Assembly: GCF_020852455.1 (NCBI RefSeq)
Contig: NZ_JADZAT010000032.1
Coordinates: 248,001 to 312,000, forward strand
Length of the DNA: 64,000 nt
Origin: Novosphingobium sp.
GTDB taxonomy: Bacteria; Pseudomonadota; Alphaproteobacteria; Sphingomonadales; Sphingomonadaceae
Direction of reading: 5' to 3'
Below the pieces are notes generated by a model, which was not told where the DNA came from, did no database searches, and saw only the letters and a program-made list of their open reading frames with translations. Position numbers and translations under genes: made by a program. Shown here one piece after another: positions 9,461 through 18,385 of the stretch; position 1 is the first letter of the stretch, and every line of letters starts with the position of its first letter.

Positions 9461-10660
9461 CTAGCGCTGGTCCGGCGGGCAAGCCAGAAATTGCCGTGTC
9501 GCATGGACTTTTTGGGCTATTTCGTCGCTGCCAGGGAAGATCAGCAGTTCGACCGCATCGGCAAGGCGCCCGGTATCGCCCAGCCAGGCGCGCTGATGCG
9601 AAGCTTCGACCATCCGCGTCCAAAGCACCTCGTCTTCGGCCAGCGCGTGCATGGCCTGAGCCAGCCCTTCGGGTGAGCTGTTTTCAATCACGAAACCGTT
9701 GACCATATTGCGAACGAGCAGATCGCCTGAACCTACTGCGGATGAGATGATGGCGGGCAGGCCAAAAGCCAGCGCCTCGTTGACCACCAGTCCCCATTGC
9801 TCTTCGCGGCTGGGCAAGACCAGTGCCAGGCCCCCGCCCAGCTGGCCAGCGACTTCTTCCGCCGCCAGAAACCCCGGAAAGTCGATCAGCGCCAATACGC
9901 CAAGCGCCACAGCGGTGGTGCGGATTGCCGGCTCTTCCACCCCCGAACCGATCAAGACCAGTCGCCGGGCCTTGCCGCCAGCCGCCTTGGCATAGATCGC
10001 GAAGCCTTCAACCAGTTCGACCAGGTTCTTTTTGTCGACGAAGCGCCCGACAAAGATGAAATTGCGTTGGCTGAAATGCGGGCCGCCGGGTGCCAGCTCG
10101 CCACCCTTTGCCCGCACGCGCTCCAGCCCGACCGTGTCGTATCCCGGAAGAACGGGACGCTTGCGAAAGCCCAGAAAGCGGAAATAGGCGATGTGGCGGT
10201 GCGCCCCGACAATCGCGGCGGCATAGGGGGCCAGCACCAGTGCCTTAATCAGCTCCTTGAAGATCCAGCGCGGTTTGTCGTCGAACTTGGATTCGCTGAG
10301 CAGGATGACCCTGACGCCCAGCAGATTGAGCAGCCAGGACAGAATGATGATATCGGGTTCGTTGTAACCGATCCCGATCAGCACTTCATCGCAGCGCCAG
10401 AGCGTTCTGAACTGGCGCCACAGCCGCCGCAGCCAGAACACGTCGTCATAGGACGAACCCGGGAAAAGGGTGATCTTGCGGGCGCCGGCAACCTCGCCCG
10501 AGGCTTCCCAGGCATAGGTTGCAGAGCGCGTTGCGACCTCGACCGCCAAGACTTCGGCCCGGCCATCAAGGCGTCGCGCCACGGCCTGGCAACGATCGAT
10601 GTGATAGGCCGAGAACTGCGCGAAAAGCAACGCAACCCGCCTTGTCCTGGTCGTCGCCAT
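9461..10660 (-). CDS. glycosyltransferase family 4 (GT-B fold)
   Basis: A 399-residue glycosyltransferase. I choose the ATG at 10660 (MATTRTRRVALLF): it has a CAGGA ribosome-binding sequence just upstream, while the frame extension to 10708 lacks family character. Seen in the C-terminal domain: NFIFVGRFVDKKNL and VLPSREEQWGLVVNEALAFG, the E-x7-E signature of GT4 retaining enzymes, then GLPAIISSAVGSGDL. It probably adds one sugar of the repeat unit on the cytoplasmic side; donor and acceptor are not predictable. It lies between the UDP-xylose synthase gene and the phage-tail-like cassette. Confidence 0.87.
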   Translation of the reverse strand: MATTRTRRVALLFAQFSAYHIDRCQAVARRLDGRAEVLAVEVATRSATYAWEASGEVAGARKITLFPGSSYDDVFWLRRLWRQFRTLWRCDEVLIGIGYNEPDIIILSWLLNLLGVRVILLSESKFDDKPRWIFKELIKALVLAPYAAAIVGAHRHIAYFRFLGFRKRPVLPGYDTVGLERVRAKGGELAPGGPHFSQRNFIFVGRFVDKKNLVELVEGFAIYAKAAGGKARRLVLIGSGVEEPAIRTTAVALGVLALIDFPGFLAAEEVAGQLGGGLALVLPSREEQWGLVVNEALAFGLPAIISSAVGSGDLLVRNMVNGFVIENSSPEGLAQAMHALAEDEVLWTRMVEASHQRAWLGDTGRLADAVELLIFPGSDEIAQKVHATRQFLACPPDQR

Positions 10661-10738
10661 AGTCCTGAAGAATGCTCCCCGATCCGCGCCGCAGCGCGTT
10701 GGCGGCATAGCGGCATGCGAGCGCGGCGGGAAGGCGGA

Positions 10739-12814
10739 TTATTTGCCGGCCACTTCGTGATGGAAGGCAATACCCAGTTCGGTCGCCGATCGATCGATCG
10801 TGGTCCCAGTCGGATTGGCGATGACCAGCCTGGCGCCGCCGGCCTGCGGTTCCGCGCTGCGAAGCTCCAATCCGGCGAACCCTCCCAGAAAGCGAACAGA
10901 ATCGATGAAATCGCTGGCCAGCATGTCCGGGATCGGCAAGATCACGCTGATAGTCGCGCCGGCCGCAATGGCAGGCAGGTCATAGGCTGGGAAGACCGCT
11001 TCAAGCGGATCCTGCTCAACCCCGGCGCTGCGGACCGCGTCCTCGCTCAGCGTCACGTCCAGCTCGGACTGCTCGGCGAACCAGCATTCCAGCTCGACAA
11101 ACTCGTTTGCGGCGTTGAGCCCGGCATTGGCGGCCGTGGCGCAGAGTACCTGAAACGGCTGGTTGCGAAACAGCCACTGTGCGCCGCCAACATCGCCGGC
11201 ATAGGTACGGATGGTGATGTCCTTGCCGGGCTGCAGGGCATCGGCATAGTTTGCGCCGTTTGCGTCCTTGCGGCCCAGATAAAAGGCGTGCAGCTGGCTG
11301 CCCGTGCCAACCGTTACGCCAGGCGTGACATAGCCGCGTGCCCGGGCCAGCAAGCCGGCAGGTCCGTAAACATAGCGATACTCCCCGTCGCGCAGCACGA
11401 AGCGTTTGCGCCAGTGACGCAACCGTTCGAAATTGTAGACCTCGCGCACGCCGCCAATCGTGAGATCAAGCAATCCGGTGATGGCCTTCAGTGGTATGCT
11501 GTAGGGTGCAGTCGGATGGATCAGTCGCAGGGTGCCACTGAACTGGGCGAAGCCATCATAGTGGGCCAATCCATTGCTGACTTCCATCAGGCGATAGCCG
11601 CCGAACCCGGTAATGGTCAGATCATGCAAGGTGAGGCTGGCACGGCCCTGCGCGTTGATCACCACCACGCCAACCCCCAGCGATTGCCCCTGACTGTCGG
11701 TCATGGTGTTTTCGAACATGCCGCCGATTACGGTAACGTGAGCCCCGGCTTCAGCCTTTATCAGGCCCAGCGTGGCGCGGGCGCGGGGGCGGAGCAAGAC
11801 CGTGTTGCGGGTTTCGGCAAACGAGAAGGCGGCGCCGAAGCTGGGCTGGGTCGTCAGACATCCATCCTGCCAGCAGTCCTCAATCGTCAGTCCGTCGCAA
11901 TACTGCGCAACAATGGTGCCGGCACCGATATTGCGGCCACCAACATTCTCAATTCTTACGCGTTCGGCGCAATAAAGCGAGACGCCGTCTTCGGCCGGAC
12001 CCTCGATCACCAGGTTGCGCAGCGCCCAGTCGCGCAACACAGGCAGTTTGCGCAGGCGCTTGCAGGTGCCGGACACGCTGGCCAGCGTCAGGCCCTCCGG
12101 AATGGGCCGGTCTAGTCCGATCTGATCGCCAGTCACCGATACGACCGTCGCAAACGACCAGTTGAGCGTTTCGGGCAGGTCATAGGGAAGCTCGCCCAGC
12201 TGCCACAGCACAGTATCGCCCGGGGCAAGCTGGGTCCCAAGACCACTTGCCAGTGTAACGCTGCGCGAACCGGCCGTAACATCCTGACCCAACGGCAAGT
12301 CTATGATCGGGCCAAGATTCTCCGGGTGATAGACAATCCCGCGTCCACCGTTTTGTCGCGTGAAGCTGGCACCGCTGTGGTCTTGAACGAGCGCATTGGC
12401 TGCGACCATCTGGATAGGCGGGGTCCCTTGCGCAATGGCTTCGCTGGGGGGGATGTATTCAACCCGGTAATGTGCCGATTCAAATCGCGCTCCGCGCGCT
12501 CCGCGCGCACCGATCGCCGCAGCATAGGCCAGCGTTGCTCGGATCGCGGGGCCGTCGTCGACCATGCCGTTGCCTTTGGCACCTCCGACTTCGACCGGGA
12601 TCCGCCCTCCTTCAGGCAGCGCGCGCCAATATCGGCCATTGCTTGAACGCGCGACAAAGCGCGGGTGCGCGGCCATCAGCGAGGCGGTAGCCAGGCTGTC
12701 CGAGACATAGCGGCTGGGCGCGATGCCCAGCGTGTCCCGGCCGCTAGTCTGGATAATGTCTGTACCGCTGCGAATGTTCTGCAGCGCAATGTCTGTAAAC
12801 AGGAAATCGGCCAT
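10739..12814 (-). CDS. pectate-lyase-like right-handed beta-helix protein (tailspike-like)
   Basis: A 691-residue protein. The start at 12814 (MADFLFTDIALQ) has a GGAG upstream; the longer frame to 13036 lies in another gene. After ~75 residues comes GGAKGNGMVDDGPAIRATLA, the entry strand of the Pectate_lyase_3 fold, in which an Asp-Asp pair opens a parallel beta-helix. Repeated short rungs (IEDCWQDG, IENVGGRNIG, VTVIGGMFENT) follow to about residue 430, then a beta-rich C-terminal part. No signal peptide is seen. Phage tailspikes and polysaccharide depolymerases share this layout. It is the third gene of a cassette with the SGNH hydrolase and the small protein. Substrate and active site are unknown. 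Confidence 0.75.
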   Translation of the reverse strand: MADFLFTDIALQNIRSGTDIIQTSGRDTLGIAPSRYVSDSLATASLMAAHPRFVARSSNGRYWRALPEGGRIPVEVGGAKGNGMVDDGPAIRATLAYAAAIGARGARGARFESAHYRVEYIPPSEAIAQGTPPIQMVAANALVQDHSGASFTRQNGGRGIVYHPENLGPIIDLPLGQDVTAGSRSVTLASGLGTQLAPGDTVLWQLGELPYDLPETLNWSFATVVSVTGDQIGLDRPIPEGLTLASVSGTCKRLRKLPVLRDWALRNLVIEGPAEDGVSLYCAERVRIENVGGRNIGAGTIVAQYCDGLTIEDCWQDGCLTTQPSFGAAFSFAETRNTVLLRPRARATLGLIKAEAGAHVTVIGGMFENTMTDSQGQSLGVGVVVINAQGRASLTLHDLTITGFGGYRLMEVSNGLAHYDGFAQFSGTLRLIHPTAPYSIPLKAITGLLDLTIGGVREVYNFERLRHWRKRFVLRDGEYRYVYGPAGLLARARGYVTPGVTVGTGSQLHAFYLGRKDANGANYADALQPGKDITIRTYAGDVGGAQWLFRNQPFQVLCATAANAGLNAANEFVELECWFAEQSELDVTLSEDAVRSAGVEQDPLEAVFPAYDLPAIAAGATISVILPIPDMLASDFIDSVRFLGGFAGLELRSAEPQAGGARLVIANPTGTTIDRSATELGIAFHHEVAGK

Positions 12815-12846
12815 ATCGGGGTTTGCTCCAGATCTGCAAAAGGGGA

Positions 12847-14115
12847 TCAGGCGAATTCGGTCAGGATCAGCCGGCGAAGCTGCTGGGTCATCCACAGCGC
12901 GTCGAGGTTGTGCCCGGCCTGATTCGGGTGGGTCGGATCGCCACCGCCGATGGTGTAGTTGTAGGCCTGATCGGTCGTGACCGTGCTGGTCCCCGACCGC
13001 AGAATCGGGCCTGGACCAAAGCGATCGACGAACCACACATTCGCGTTTGCCGCGCCGACACAGGCCTCCTGGCCAGCATCCCGGATCCGGTAGAGTTCAA
13101 GCGGAATGGCAGTTGAGCCGGCATAGGTTGGGCCAAAAACCACCAGCGGCTTGCCCGGACGCTGCGCGGCCCAGTGGTCGATCAGAGTCCACATGCCCTT
13201 GTTGACCGCTTCCTGCAGCGATGCCGCACCACCCCACATTGCCGAAGATACGTTGTCGTTGATCGACATCATCACCACGCCCATGCTCACATTGGGGTTG
13301 GCCGAGGTGATCTGGTCGGTCCAGCCATTGAGGGCGAGGTCGGCCAGGCGGTTGGCATCCTGCCAGTTTACCCGTCCCCCGGTCCCGGGGTTGAGTATGC
13401 CGGTGCCGCCAACCGAAGCGTTGGCCGGGTTCATGCCCAGGGCGCGCAAGGTCGCAACGCCCTGACCATCCCAATGCGTAGCGCCGGTTCCTTCGGGAAA
13501 GCTGTCACCTACCAGGGTCACAAGCGGGTAGTTGCGATTGGAGGCGGTGACCTCGCCGGTCGAGGCGACGTTGAGGCCCTTGTGTCCGGCTCCGCAAACC
13601 TCAACCCGAACCCGCCGCGAAGCAGAGACCGGGAATGCCACTTTGATCTGGCGCCAAGCACCATCGGTGGTGATGCTGGCGGTCCCCGCGATCCGATCGT
13701 TGACCAGGACTCTGAAATTGGTGCCGGCCTGCAGCGTGTGACAGGCCATCGTCACTTCGAACTGGCTGCCGGTGTGCAGGAATTCGTAAGCCACATAGGC
13801 CCATGATCGGTTGCCGGAATACCAGGCGCCGCGCGCGTAGTAGTCTGCATTGACCCCCTTGTTGGCGGTGCCGCTCAGAAAAGTCAGCTTTGCGGAGTTG
13901 CCCAGCGAAACATTGGCGCTCGATGCGGCGACACCGTTGATGGTAGAAACGGCTCCTCCGCTCGGCACGGTGATCGTTGCAAGATCGTTGGCGGGGCAAC
14001 GATAGTTGGGTTGGGGGAAGAAGGCATTGTTGCGGATCGCCGCGATCAGTGCCTGGGTGTTGGGCGTGCGTGCTTGGGCGGCGGCCATGCCACGGGCGAT
14101 CACGTCGGTGCTCAT
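12847..14115 (-). CDS. SGNH/GDSL hydrolase with N-terminal beta domain, phage-tail-like
   Basis: A 422-residue protein in two parts. Residues ~30-190 look like a beta-rich attachment domain. Residues ~195-420 are an SGNH esterase: block I GDSFPEG with the Ser nucleophile, GGTGILN for the glycine block, MSINDN for the Asn block, and DPTHPNQAGH with the Asp-x-x-His pair, so all four catalytic blocks are present. Such enzymes deacetylate polysaccharides. No signal peptide is visible; the N-terminus (MSTDVIARGMAAAQART) is like those of phage structural proteins. The start overlaps the upstream gene's stop by 4 bases, and the beta-helix gene follows after 32 bases. Confidence 0.82.
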   Translation of the reverse strand: MSTDVIARGMAAAQARTPNTQALIAAIRNNAFFPQPNYRCPANDLATITVPSGGAVSTINGVAASSANVSLGNSAKLTFLSGTANKGVNADYYARGAWYSGNRSWAYVAYEFLHTGSQFEVTMACHTLQAGTNFRVLVNDRIAGTASITTDGAWRQIKVAFPVSASRRVRVEVCGAGHKGLNVASTGEVTASNRNYPLVTLVGDSFPEGTGATHWDGQGVATLRALGMNPANASVGGTGILNPGTGGRVNWQDANRLADLALNGWTDQITSANPNVSMGVVMMSINDNVSSAMWGGAASLQEAVNKGMWTLIDHWAAQRPGKPLVVFGPTYAGSTAIPLELYRIRDAGQEACVGAANANVWFVDRFGPGPILRSGTSTVTTDQAYNYTIGGGDPTHPNQAGHNLDALWMTQQLRRLILTEFA

Positions 14116-14534
14116 TGTGCCACCCTGTAGCTGACGCTACCTGATGAGAGTGTGATGTCGAGATAGAGGCGCGCGGCGCTTTCGCTCTCGTCCCAGACGG
14201 CCTCACAGACATTGCCGGTGTACTGGCCCCAGGCGTTACCCGCAATGGTCAGCGGCTGTCGCGTCGCCCCGCCATCGGTGGAGCGTGTGACCTTCACCGA
14301 ACCGGACCAAGTGCCGGTCAGCACCAGCATCACCGGACGGCCCAGCGCCGGCTGGTATGGGCCGACGACTGATGTCGCGTTGGCGGTTCCAGCAAGGGCG
14401 GTGGCTGACGGATTGCCGAAAGTCACGGGCAGGGGAGTGGCTGCCGTTACAGGCAACATGCTTCCATCGACATCGGCATAGGCGACTGCACGGGTCACGG
14501 CGTAGCCGGCAGGATTCTGGATTGGAGTGGGCAT
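14112..14534 (-). CDS. small beta-rich protein, phage-structural-like
   Basis: A 140-residue protein first in the three-gene leftward cassette; AAGGA lies a suitable distance before the ATG at 14534. The C-terminal half, with LTGTWSGSVKVTRSTDGG and EAVWDESESAARLYL, resembles small beta-sandwich proteins that I recall from alphaproteobacterial prophage tail regions (recognition by eye, not by search). No signal peptide, membrane helix or catalytic motif. It overlaps the SGNH hydrolase gene by 4 bases, so the two are probably made together. It could act as an attachment or chaperone-like partner, but there is no direct evidence of function. Confidence 0.65.
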   Translation of the reverse strand: MPTPIQNPAGYAVTRAVAYADVDGSMLPVTAATPLPVTFGNPSATALAGTANATSVVGPYQPALGRPVMLVLTGTWSGSVKVTRSTDGGATRQPLTIAGNAWGQYTGNVCEAVWDESESAARLYLDITLSSGSVSYRVAQ

Positions 14535-14718
14535 CGGCGGTTCCTTGTGAATCGGGAACCGATCAAATAACCTAAATGGTTACATGTAGGAAAATAGAAT
14601 AATCAATATGGCATTTTCAAGGTTTTTCATTGGCTTGAAGATGAATTCCTACCGAATCTGGCGGATTTTGGGGTGGAGATAGCTGTCGGCCCGGAGTAGC
14701 AAGCCGGCTATCGAAACA
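14535..14718. promoter_or_regulatory. AT-rich divergent spacer between phage-like cassette and GT4 operon
   Basis: This 184-base gap separates two divergent transcription units and is clearly richer in A/T than its surroundings, especially 14560-14640. It contains a 5-base-arm inverted repeat TAACC-TAAAT-GGTTA at 14568-14582. I infer that it carries promoters for both directions; I cannot assign -35/-10 boxes with confidence. Confidence 0.45.
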
Positions 14719-15954
14719 ATGCAAGTCGCAGTTTTTCATCCGGGCACGCAGCACAGCTGGCAGACTGCCTACGCCTTGCAGCAGCTTGGGCGGCTTGAGT
14801 GGTATTCCACCTCGATCTTCTACAAACCCGATAGTCTGCCCTATTTGCTCGATCGTCTGCCGGGCCCCGTCGGGCGGCGACTGGGTCGGGAGTTCTCGCG
14901 CTTTCGGCACCAAGGACTCGATCCAGGGCTGGTGCGCACCGCTGGTCTTGTCGAATGGTTCGAACGGATCGCGGCGCGGGCCGGCTCACGCAGCCTGGCT
15001 CGCTGGCTTGATGTCTGGGGTAACCGCAGGTTTGCGGCACGGATTGCAGGCGAGATCGGCTCGGCAACACCCTATGCGTTGTGGGGTTACAATGCCAGCT
15101 CGCTACAGGCGTTCGAAGCCGGGAAGGCCGCTGAACGTCCACTGATCCTCGACCGTACGATCGGTGACTACCGGTCCTACAATCAGTTGATGGCCGAAGT
15201 TGCCAAGACTCACCGCGAATGGTTCGTGCCGACCGATCGCCACTTTCCAGAAGCGCTGATCGAACGCGATCAGCACGAATATGATCTGGCCGACACGATC
15301 TTGTGCGGCAGCGAATATTGCGCCCAGTCAGTGCGCGACTGGGGCGGGCCGCAGGTAGCCCCCAAAGTCCGGGTGTTGCCCTATTGTTATGACGAAGCGC
15401 TGTTTGCCAACCAGCCGATTGCGGAACCGCTCAAGCCTGGCGAACCACTTCGGTTCCTGTTCATCGGTCAGATCAATCCACGCAAGGGCATCCATCATCT
15501 GCTCGAAGCCTTCGCACGAATTCCGGCCAGCGCGGCCAGTCTGACGCTGGTCGGCGAAATGCGGGTGCCGCGTGAAGCGTTTGCGCCCCATGCCGATCGC
15601 GTCACCTGGATCCCGACGGTTCCGCGTGCCGAGATCCCGGCGATCATGGCCGCGCACCATGTGCTGGTTTTCCCGAGTTATTTCGAAGGATCAGCACTCT
15701 CCCTGATCGAGGCTCTGGCCAGCGGTATGGGGGTGATCCAGACCCAAGCGGCCGGCAATGGCGCGACTGCGCAGACAGGACTGATGCTCGACCAGCCTTC
15801 AACCGAAGGTCTGTATCAAGCCATGCTGCAGGCGATCGATGATCGCCCTGCTGTGGATGCCTGGCGCGCCCAGGCCAGGGCCGAAGCACAGCGCTATTCG
15901 TTCGCGGCCTACCGCGCAAACATCGCCCGACTCTTGGCGGAGCTAGGACTGTGA
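14719..15954 (+). CDS. glycosyltransferase family 4 (GT-B fold)
   Basis: A 411-residue glycosyltransferase. Seen: LRFLFIGQINPRKGIHHLLEA (start of the donor-binding Rossmann domain) and VFPSYFEGSALSLIEALASG, which carries the E-x7-E signature. The N-terminal domain begins MQVAVFHPGTQHSWQTA. It opens a rightward three-gene unit: its stop overlaps the GTG start of the GMC oxidoreductase gene (GTGA). It probably adds one residue of the repeat unit. The tight coupling with two redox enzymes suggests that they make or tailor the same sugar or aglycone, which is inference. Confidence 0.87.
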   Translation: MQVAVFHPGTQHSWQTAYALQQLGRLEWYSTSIFYKPDSLPYLLDRLPGPVGRRLGREFSRFRHQGLDPGLVRTAGLVEWFERIAARAGSRSLARWLDVWGNRRFAARIAGEIGSATPYALWGYNASSLQAFEAGKAAERPLILDRTIGDYRSYNQLMAEVAKTHREWFVPTDRHFPEALIERDQHEYDLADTILCGSEYCAQSVRDWGGPQVAPKVRVLPYCYDEALFANQPIAEPLKPGEPLRFLFIGQINPRKGIHHLLEAFARIPASAASLTLVGEMRVPREAFAPHADRVTWIPTVPRAEIPAIMAAHHVLVFPSYFEGSALSLIEALASGMGVIQTQAAGNGATAQTGLMLDQPSTEGLYQAMLQAIDDRPAVDAWRAQARAEAQRYSFAAYRANIARLLAELGL

Positions 15955-17495
15955 TCGTCGAACGATTTGGGCAACTGCCCGAAGCGGCACTGACGCCAGC
16001 TGTTGCGATTGTTGGCGCCGGGGCCGTGGGTATCGCCCTGGCGGTCCAGTTGGCGCGCAGCGGACTGACTGTGACTGTGATCGAAGGCGGGCCGGCCCGG
16101 CCGCCGGTTGACTATCGCCCGGCCAATGCGGCCAGTTCCAGCGGCCTGCCGCATATCGGCCTTCTGGGCGGGCGAATGAAAGCGCTGGGCGGCACCACGC
16201 GGCTGTGGGGCGGGCAGTTGATGGCGTTCGGCGCGAACGATCTTGCGGCGGAAACCTATCGCGGCAAGCCGGGTTGGCCGATCACCGCTGATCAATTGCG
16301 AGAGGCTACGGCCAAGGCCTTGGCATTGCTCCGTATTCCACCCGAGCTTCAGAATGGTGCGGCTGTGCACCGAAGCGCGAGCGGGATCGGGCCGCAGCTC
16401 GATTCGGCGCTGGAACTGGCAATTGCCGCATGGTTGCCCCAACCCGATTTCGCCCAATTGTTTGCACGTGAACTTGCCGAATTGCCCGGACTAACCGTGC
16501 TTACCGGACACCGTGCGGTCGACTTCGTGGTTCGCGAACCCGGTGAATACGCCGCCGTGCAGGTACGTTCGAATCAGGGAGAGCGCGGCCAGATCAGACC
16601 CGGCGCAGTGGTGCTGGCGAACGGAACCTTTGAACTGGTGGGAACCTTGCTGCGACTGGCGCAGCGCGACGATTGCTCGATTGAAGGAAAAGCACATGTC
16701 GGACAATGGTTTATCGACCACCTTCATGCGATCGGCGGAACCATCGGGAAGCTCGACCAGGCGCGGCTGGGCAACATCAGCGATGCAGTGTTCCGTTCCG
16801 GCCACAAGTTCACGGTAAAGCTCAAGCTTTCCGAGCAGTTGCAGAACGAAGCTGCAGTCCCGAATGTTGCCGCGATGGTGCTGCCTCCACTGGGCCTGCG
16901 CGAGCTGCTGCGTGACCTTGTCGGACTTGCGCGCCGCAGTGGCAGTGCGGCCGCACATCTCGGTGTTTTTCAGACACTTGCGATGCTTGGCCCGCTTACC
17001 TGGCGCTATCTGGTCAAGCGCCGTGGGCCAAGCCTTCTTGGTGGCCAGGCCTTCCTTGGGATCGAGATCGAGCAGGTGGTCTGCAGGGCGAGCCGAATCT
17101 CGCTCGATCCCGCCGATCCGGAGCGGCTGGTCCTGCACTGGGCACTGGATGGAGCGGCAGAAATGCGCGGGGTGCGGCTGTTTTGCGAGGCAGTGCGTGA
17201 CTACCTCGCGCGCGAAAGGCTGGGGGATCTCGAAATCGACCCGCGGATCCTGGAAGAAGATCCTGAGTTCCTTAAGGAAGCGCACGATGCCTATCACCAG
17301 ATGGGCGGGGCGCGGATGGCCGAGAGTGCCGAACAGGGCGTGGTCGATTCCCAGCTCAAGGTTTTCGGCACGCGCAACCTCTATGTCCTTGGTGCAGCGG
17401 CCTTTCCCTCGGGCAGCTTTGCCAACCCGACTTTGACCGCGTTAGCGCTGTCGGTGCGCCTGGCCGAGCATTTGCAAAGGGTTGTGCGGCAATGA
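15951..17495 (+). CDS. GMC family FAD-dependent oxidoreductase
   Basis: A 514-residue flavoprotein. Seen: the N-terminal dinucleotide fold AIVGAGAVGIALAVQLARSG with VIEGG at the end of strand 2; GGTTRLWGGQLM, the GMC signature region; and a C-terminal GMC domain with YHQMGGARM and NLYVLGAAAFPSGSFANPTL, including the substrate-site His and Asn positions. Family members oxidise alcohols and sugars. The start is GTG at 15951, overlapping the preceding stop; its own stop overlaps the next start (ATGA). Its presence in a polysaccharide locus suggests oxidation of a sugar hydroxyl; the acceptor is unknown. Confidence 0.87.
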   Translation: MIVERFGQLPEAALTPAVAIVGAGAVGIALAVQLARSGLTVTVIEGGPARPPVDYRPANAASSSGLPHIGLLGGRMKALGGTTRLWGGQLMAFGANDLAAETYRGKPGWPITADQLREATAKALALLRIPPELQNGAAVHRSASGIGPQLDSALELAIAAWLPQPDFAQLFARELAELPGLTVLTGHRAVDFVVREPGEYAAVQVRSNQGERGQIRPGAVVLANGTFELVGTLLRLAQRDDCSIEGKAHVGQWFIDHLHAIGGTIGKLDQARLGNISDAVFRSGHKFTVKLKLSEQLQNEAAVPNVAAMVLPPLGLRELLRDLVGLARRSGSAAAHLGVFQTLAMLGPLTWRYLVKRRGPSLLGGQAFLGIEIEQVVCRASRISLDPADPERLVLHWALDGAAEMRGVRLFCEAVRDYLARERLGDLEIDPRILEEDPEFLKEAHDAYHQMGGARMAESAEQGVVDSQLKVFGTRNLYVLGAAAFPSGSFANPTLTALALSVRLAEHLQRVVRQ

Positions 17496-18385
17496 TTATT
17501 CCGCGCCTGGTGCTGGGGACCGCCCGGATCGCTGGTGGCGCCAGCGCGCGCGAGTCTGTTGATCTGGTTAAAAGCGCTTTTGATTCAGGAATTTGTGCGG
17601 TCGATACCGCACCATCCTACGGGATCGGGACTGCCGAGGATGTTGTTGGATCGGCGCTGGTTGGGTACCCGGGAGTCGAGGTCGCGACCAAGGTGGGATC
17701 GCATCGCCCCGATCACGCCATGCTGCGCAGTTTTGCCCGCAAGATCAAGCGGTTGATTACGGGGGCGAACGAGCCAGCAGGCAGTCTGCCGCCCGAACAG
17801 CTCAAACAGCCGTCCGGCAATGACTTCTCTGCCCGTTTTATGGCTCAATCTCTTGAAATATCACAGGAAAAGCTTGGCCGGATCGACCTGCTGCTGCTCC
17901 ATGATATAACTGCGGATGAAGTCACCGCGCAGGTGTTGGCGGACCTGGCGCGGCTTGGCGGGCAATGGGTGACCGGATACGCCTCGCTGGCCTGCTGGAA
18001 TAGCGCTCTGGATCAATGCTTTACCGCTGGCCGGGTAGCGCAGTGCGCGCCCGATCCGCAGTGGTTGCTGGGAACGGGCGAGATTCCGGCCGAACGGCCG
18101 CTGCGGCTCCATTCGCTGGTCAAGACCGGGCTGGCGCTTGCTGAGCAAAACACCAGCTTTGCCAATGGCTTGGAACGGGCAGCGGGGATGATCGAGGGTG
18201 ATCCGCTGACCGCCCGGATCGCCGCGCTCTATGCCCTGGCGGCGGTGCGGATCCCGACCGCGCGGTTGCTGTTCACATCAAGCCATCGAGCGCGACTGAG
18301 CGGTCTCATCAAGGCCCTTCAAAAGATAGACGACAGTCACTCCGCACCCCGACTGGCGGCACTCTTTACCGCTCAAGCGGGATAG
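17492..18385 (+). CDS. aldo/keto reductase
   Basis: A 297-residue TIM-barrel oxidoreductase. The AKR tetrad can be read: Asp and Tyr in DTAPSYGIG, Lys in VATKVGSH, and His in LLLLHDITA. The C-terminal NADPH-binding region is TARLLFTSSH, with conserved basic residues. It is the third gene of the GT4-GMC-AKR unit (ATGA overlap with the GMC gene). An oxidase and a reductase acting in sequence could invert or edit a sugar stereocentre; that is inference. The 3' end overlaps the convergent GT2 gene by 13 bases. Confidence 0.85.
   Translation: MIIPRLVLGTARIAGGASARESVDLVKSAFDSGICAVDTAPSYGIGTAEDVVGSALVGYPGVEVATKVGSHRPDHAMLRSFARKIKRLITGANEPAGSLPPEQLKQPSGNDFSARFMAQSLEISQEKLGRIDLLLLHDITADEVTAQVLADLARLGGQWVTGYASLACWNSALDQCFTAGRVAQCAPDPQWLLGTGEIPAERPLRLHSLVKTGLALAEQNTSFANGLERAAGMIEGDPLTARIAALYALAAVRIPTARLLFTSSHRARLSGLIKALQKIDDSHSAPRLAALFTAQAG

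Noticed and set aside
9797..12115. A 772-codon open frame on the + strand opposite the GT4 and beta-helix genes
   Set aside because: It spans two clear minus-strand genes, its translation has no family motifs and is rich in Arg/Gln/Ala as expected for antisense of GC-rich genes.
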